From: CAISIP01 sp963974265
Lineage (GTDB): Bacteria > Pseudomonadota > Gammaproteobacteria > Burkholderiales > Burkholderiaceae_C
Direction of reading: 5' to 3'
Length of the DNA: 8,178 nucleotides
Assembly (NCBI GenBank): GCA_963974265.1
Contig: CAXBDR010000215.1
Span: forward strand, 1 to 8,178
Shown here: positions 6,192 to 8,178 of the stretch, piece by piece
Position numbering within the stretch: position 1 is the stretch's first letter
Layout of the letters: each line of letters opens with the position of its first letter
Notes under the pieces: generated by a model
Databases searched by the model: none
The model's input: the letters and a program-made list of their open reading frames with translations, nothing else
Told to the model about the DNA's origin: nothing
Program-made: the position numbers and the translations under genes

Positions 6192-6671
6192 TCAGGCCGG
6201 ATTCGAGCGCAGCCCGTACAACTGCCCGTCGATGATCAGGTATTCGACCCTGGCGAACATGTCGCCTTTCTCATCCGGAAAGGTATAGGCCACGGCCGAC
6301 ACGGCATCGCCGACCTTGGGCTGGGGCACCTTCCAGGCGTTGATGCGGGTCATCGGCGACAACTCGATGGTCCAGTCGCCCCGGCGCCGGGGCAACTGCG
6401 CGGCCGCCAGCACCTTGGCGCCGTCGACGCTGCTGGTCTGCGCCGGCACCGACAGGCTTGCCAGGTTCGCCGGCAGAGCGGCGTCGGCAGCCACGGTGAC
6501 GACGATCTCGGCGTGCGGGTTCTGCCATTTGACGGCCTTCACCTTGCCGGCGAGGTAGATCGGCCGGGTCTGGTCGAAGCTCGACCAGCCGTGATGGGCC
6601 AGGGCGCTGCGGTGCATGGTGGCAAGCGCGAGGGCGCTGCCGGCGCCGGTGAGGATGTGACGACGTTGCAT
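6192..6671 (-). CDS. Tat-exported small periplasmic protein, DUF6152-like
   Basis: This 159-aa protein has a twin-arginine signal: RR at residues 3-4 (MQRRHILTG), a hydrophobic core at 9-19, and ALA at 23-25 as a likely cleavage site. The mature protein would start HHGWSSFD and have about 134 residues. It also carries NPHAEI (51-56), GDWTIELSPMTRINAW (98-113) and DGQLYGLR (148-155). It appears to belong to a proteobacterial family of unknown function that I recognise as DUF6152-like; I am fairly but not fully sure of that number. The start at 6671 is preferred because AAAGGA lies 8 nt upstream; an in-frame ATG at 6695 would add eight residues and overlap the upstream gene by 8 bp. It follows the membrane-protein gene by 16 bp and is surely co-transcribed with it. 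Function is unknown; a metal site formed by the N-terminal histidines is possible. Confidence 0.8.
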   Translation of the reverse strand: MQRRHILTGAGSALALATMHRSALAHHGWSSFDQTRPIYLAGKVKAVKWQNPHAEIVVTVAADAALPANLASLSVPAQTSSVDGAKVLAAAQLPRRRGDWTIELSPMTRINAWKVPQPKVGDAVSAVAYTFPDEKGDMFARVEYLIIDGQLYGLRSNPA

Positions 6672-6687
6672 GGTAGATATCCTTTGC

Positions 6688-7164
6688 TCAGACATAGGCG
6701 ATCCAGCGTCCGCATGCGATCACGGCGATCCAGATCAGGATCGATAGACCCGCCTGCAGCCGCGTGGTTCCCGACGCAGCGTCGATCGGGCCGCGCGCAT
6801 GCAATACGGCGGCGTTGGTGCCGGCCGCGAACAGCAAGCCCATCTTGAGCACGAAGGCCGGGTTGTCGATCAGGTCTGCCACGTTGGTGGCGAACATCGT
6901 GAGCCCGGAAGCGGCGGCGAGCAGGAAGCCGGCGAGGGTCCAGGGCAATACCCGGCGCGCGAGCTGGCGCACGTCCAGGCCACGCAAGCAGCCCAGGATC
7001 GCCAGGTCGACGACCCACAGGCTGCCGAACACCAGCGCCAGGCCGACGATGTGCAGCGTCTCCAGCGTCGGATAAGCATAGGGGTGGACACGCAGCCAGA
7101 CGATGGGCGCCCACTGGTGCAAGGCGTCGAGCACGGCAGGGTTTGCGGCAGGTGCCGGATTCAT
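6688..7164 (-). CDS. Four-helix integral membrane protein, DUF6644-like
   Basis: This 158-aa inner-membrane protein has four predicted helices, near residues 35-58, 73-92, 103-122 and 137-157. A conserved-looking HPYAYPTLETLHIVG motif (27-41) leads into the first helix. Histidines His27, His38 and His122 lie at or within membrane segments, which would allow heme or metal binding, although no classical cytochrome motif (such as CxxCH) is present. I recognise it as similar to a family labelled DUF6644 that often sits beside small exported DUF6152-like proteins; the family number is from memory. The ATG at 7164 has only a weak Shine-Dalgarno sequence. The gene starts 37 bp after the hisP-like stop and ends 16 bp before the Tat-exported protein, so the three may share a transcript. 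Function is unknown; the pairing suggests a membrane partner for the exported protein. Confidence 0.78.
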   Translation of the reverse strand: MNPAPAANPAVLDALHQWAPIVWLRVHPYAYPTLETLHIVGLALVFGSLWVVDLAILGCLRGLDVRQLARRVLPWTLAGFLLAAASGLTMFATNVADLIDNPAFVLKMGLLFAAGTNAAVLHARGPIDAASGTTRLQAGLSILIWIAVIACGRWIAYV

Positions 7165-7201
7165 GCGCGATGGCCCGCGGGCACGATTGAATCCGGCGCG
7201 G

Positions 7202-7978
7202 TTATTTCAGGCTGCCCGACAGGAACTGCGCCAGCCGTTCGCTTTTCGGGCTGGCCAGCACCTCGGTCGGAACACCTTCTTCCTCGATGCGCCCCTGGTG
7301 CAGGAAGATCAGGTGGTTGGCGACCTCGCGTGCAAAACCCATCTCGTGCGTGACGACCACCATGGTGCGGCCTTCCTCGGCCAGCGTGCGCATGACCTTG
7401 AGCACCTCGGTCACCAGTTCCGGGTCGAGTGCACTGGTGGGTTCGTCGAACAGCATGACCTCGGGCTCCATCGCCAGCGAACGCGCGATCGCCACGCGTT
7501 GCTGCTGGCCGCCGCTCATGTGGGCCGGGTAGCGGTCTTCCATGTTCGGCAGGTCGACCAGGGCCAGGTACTTGCGCGCCCGCGCAATGGCTTCGTCGCG
7601 TGGCACCTTCATCACGTGCACCGGTGCCTCGATGATGTTCTGCAATACCGTCAGGTGGGCCCACAGGTTGAAGTGCTGGAACACCATGGCCAGCTTGGTG
7701 CGCAGGCGCTGGAGCTGCCGCGCCTCGGCCGCATGCAGTTCACCGGTCTTGCCGGGCACCAGCTGGAGTTCCTCGCCGGCCACGATGATGCGTCCCTGGT
7801 TCGGCTTTTCCAGCATGTTGATGCAACGCAGAAAGGTGCTCTTGCCCGAACCGGAGCTGCCGATGATGCTGATCACGTCGCCGCCATGGGCTTCGAGCGA
7901 CACACCCTTGAGCACTTCGTTGGCGCCGAACTTCTTGTGGATATCCAGGGCCTGCAGCTTGAGGGTCTTGTTGTTCAT
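7202..7978 (-). CDS. hisP: Amino-acid ABC transporter ATPase, HisP type (histidine/basic amino acids)
   Basis: This 258-aa cytoplasmic ATPase belongs to the polar amino-acid (PAAT) importers. It has the same length as enterobacterial HisP and the same HisP-type blocks: DVISIIGSSGSGKSTFLRCIN (34-54), FQHFNLWAHLTVLQNIIEAPV (100-120), VVTHEMGFAREV (208-219) and a C-terminal FLSGSLK. Walker A is GSSGSGKS (40-47), Q-loop Gln101, signature MSGGQQQR (154-161, Met for the usual Leu), Walker B VMLFDEP (174-180) and switch His211. The extra stretch at about residues 72-90 between strands is typical of the HisP branch. The ATG at 7978 has only a weak upstream GGA. No permease or binding protein follows it, and 200 bp upstream hold no gene, so its partners are outside the window or elsewhere. 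Histidine/lysine/arginine-type substrate is inferred from the family. Confidence 0.9.
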   Translation of the reverse strand: MNNKTLKLQALDIHKKFGANEVLKGVSLEAHGGDVISIIGSSGSGKSTFLRCINMLEKPNQGRIIVAGEELQLVPGKTGELHAAEARQLQRLRTKLAMVFQHFNLWAHLTVLQNIIEAPVHVMKVPRDEAIARARKYLALVDLPNMEDRYPAHMSGGQQQRVAIARSLAMEPEVMLFDEPTSALDPELVTEVLKVMRTLAEEGRTMVVVTHEMGFAREVANHLIFLHQGRIEEEGVPTEVLASPKSERLAQFLSGSLK

Positions 7979-8178
7979 GGCGGATTCGGTCCGTGGCGTC
8001 GTGGTTGGAGCATCTCATTTTTCCATGGTGCGGCGCCCTGCCCGCGGTGCATGAGGGGTCCGGGGGCCGCGGAGCAGGCCCGTGCAGGCCCCCACGGAAC
8101 TGGCTCTGCCAGGCCGTAGGGGGCGCCCCCCAGTGGGGGGTTCGGCCGGTTTACACGCAGTGAAACCGGACAGACGGG
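7979..8178. other. Gene-free region upstream of hisP with GC-rich inverted repeats
   Basis: No credible coding frame was found in these 200 bases. The part next to hisP (7979-8030) is less GC-rich and contains an AT-rich patch (CATTTTTCCATG, 8016-8027) but no clear promoter pair. The distal half is dominated by stacked inverted repeats, described separately. Confidence 0.6.
8089..8169. repeat. Cluster of three adjacent inverted repeats
   Basis: Three hairpins follow each other. The first (8089-8123) pairs CCCCC with GGGGG, ACGG (8094-8097) with CCGT (8114-8117), and CTGGC (8100-8104) with GCCAG (8108-8112) around TCT: 14 pairs with small bulges. The second pairs CCCCCC (8126-8131) with GGGGGG (8135-8140) around AGT. 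The third pairs CCGGTTT (8146-8152) with AAACCGG (8163-8169), extended by CAC/GTG around GCA. None has a T-run. They could be a dispersed extragenic repeat, a terminator for a gene to the right, or a structured hisP leader. Confidence 0.6.

Noticed and set aside
7103..8119. 338-codon plus-strand frame antisense to hisP and running into the repeat region
   Set aside because: It is an antisense shadow with no domain and continues through inverted repeats; hisP on the other strand is unambiguous.
8089..8169. CRISPR array or insertion-sequence end
   Set aside because: The repeats are inverted and not regularly spaced direct repeats, and no transposase or cas gene is visible.

Overview
The window is very GC-rich, dense chromosomal DNA. 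Its proteins read like those of a betaproteobacterium, probably Burkholderiales (Bordetella/Achromobacter-like). That assignment rests on protein style and gene content, not on a marker gene. No tRNA, rRNA, CRISPR array, insertion sequence or phage gene was seen.

Region 1 (about 1-4888, minus strand) is a five-gene cluster read right to left. It encodes a MalK/UgpC-type ABC ATPase with a TOBE tail, a secreted family-1 solute-binding protein, two MalF/MalG-type permeases joined by an ATGA overlap, and a beta-hydroxyacid dehydrogenase (3-hydroxyisobutyrate dehydrogenase family) cut by the left edge. This is a complete carbohydrate/polyol/glycerol-phosphate-class importer with an oxidoreductase attached. 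A strong hairpin lies between the binding-protein and permease genes.

Region 2 (4889-6146) is a 154-bp divergent control region followed by a plus-strand gene. Its 367-aa product closely resembles DmdA, the tetrahydrofolate-dependent dimethylsulfoniopropionate (DMSP) demethylase of the GcvT fold. Because the gene is divergent from the importer, the two may be co-regulated, possibly for uptake and demethylation of a methylated (onium-type) compound. The true substrate is unknown. The divergent region holds a -35/-10 pair with a 20-bp spacer, a possible leaderless start for the ATPase, and a hairpin around the dmdA-like ribosome-binding site.

Region 3 (6192-7978, minus strand) contains a HisP-type amino-acid ABC ATPase, then a four-helix membrane protein, then a Tat-exported small protein whose predicted mature end begins His-His. 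The last two look like members of domain families of unknown function (DUF6644-like and DUF6152-like) and probably form a functional pair. A long hairpin separates this block from the convergent dmdA-like gene. No permease or binding protein for HisP is visible in the window.

Region 4 (7979-8178) has no gene. It carries a cluster of GC-rich inverted repeats that could be a dispersed extragenic repeat, a terminator of an upstream gene, or a structured leader for hisP.

The most interesting points are the DmdA-like enzyme paired with a sugar-class ABC importer and a dehydrogenase, and the small exported protein whose processed N-terminus could form a copper-type histidine brace.
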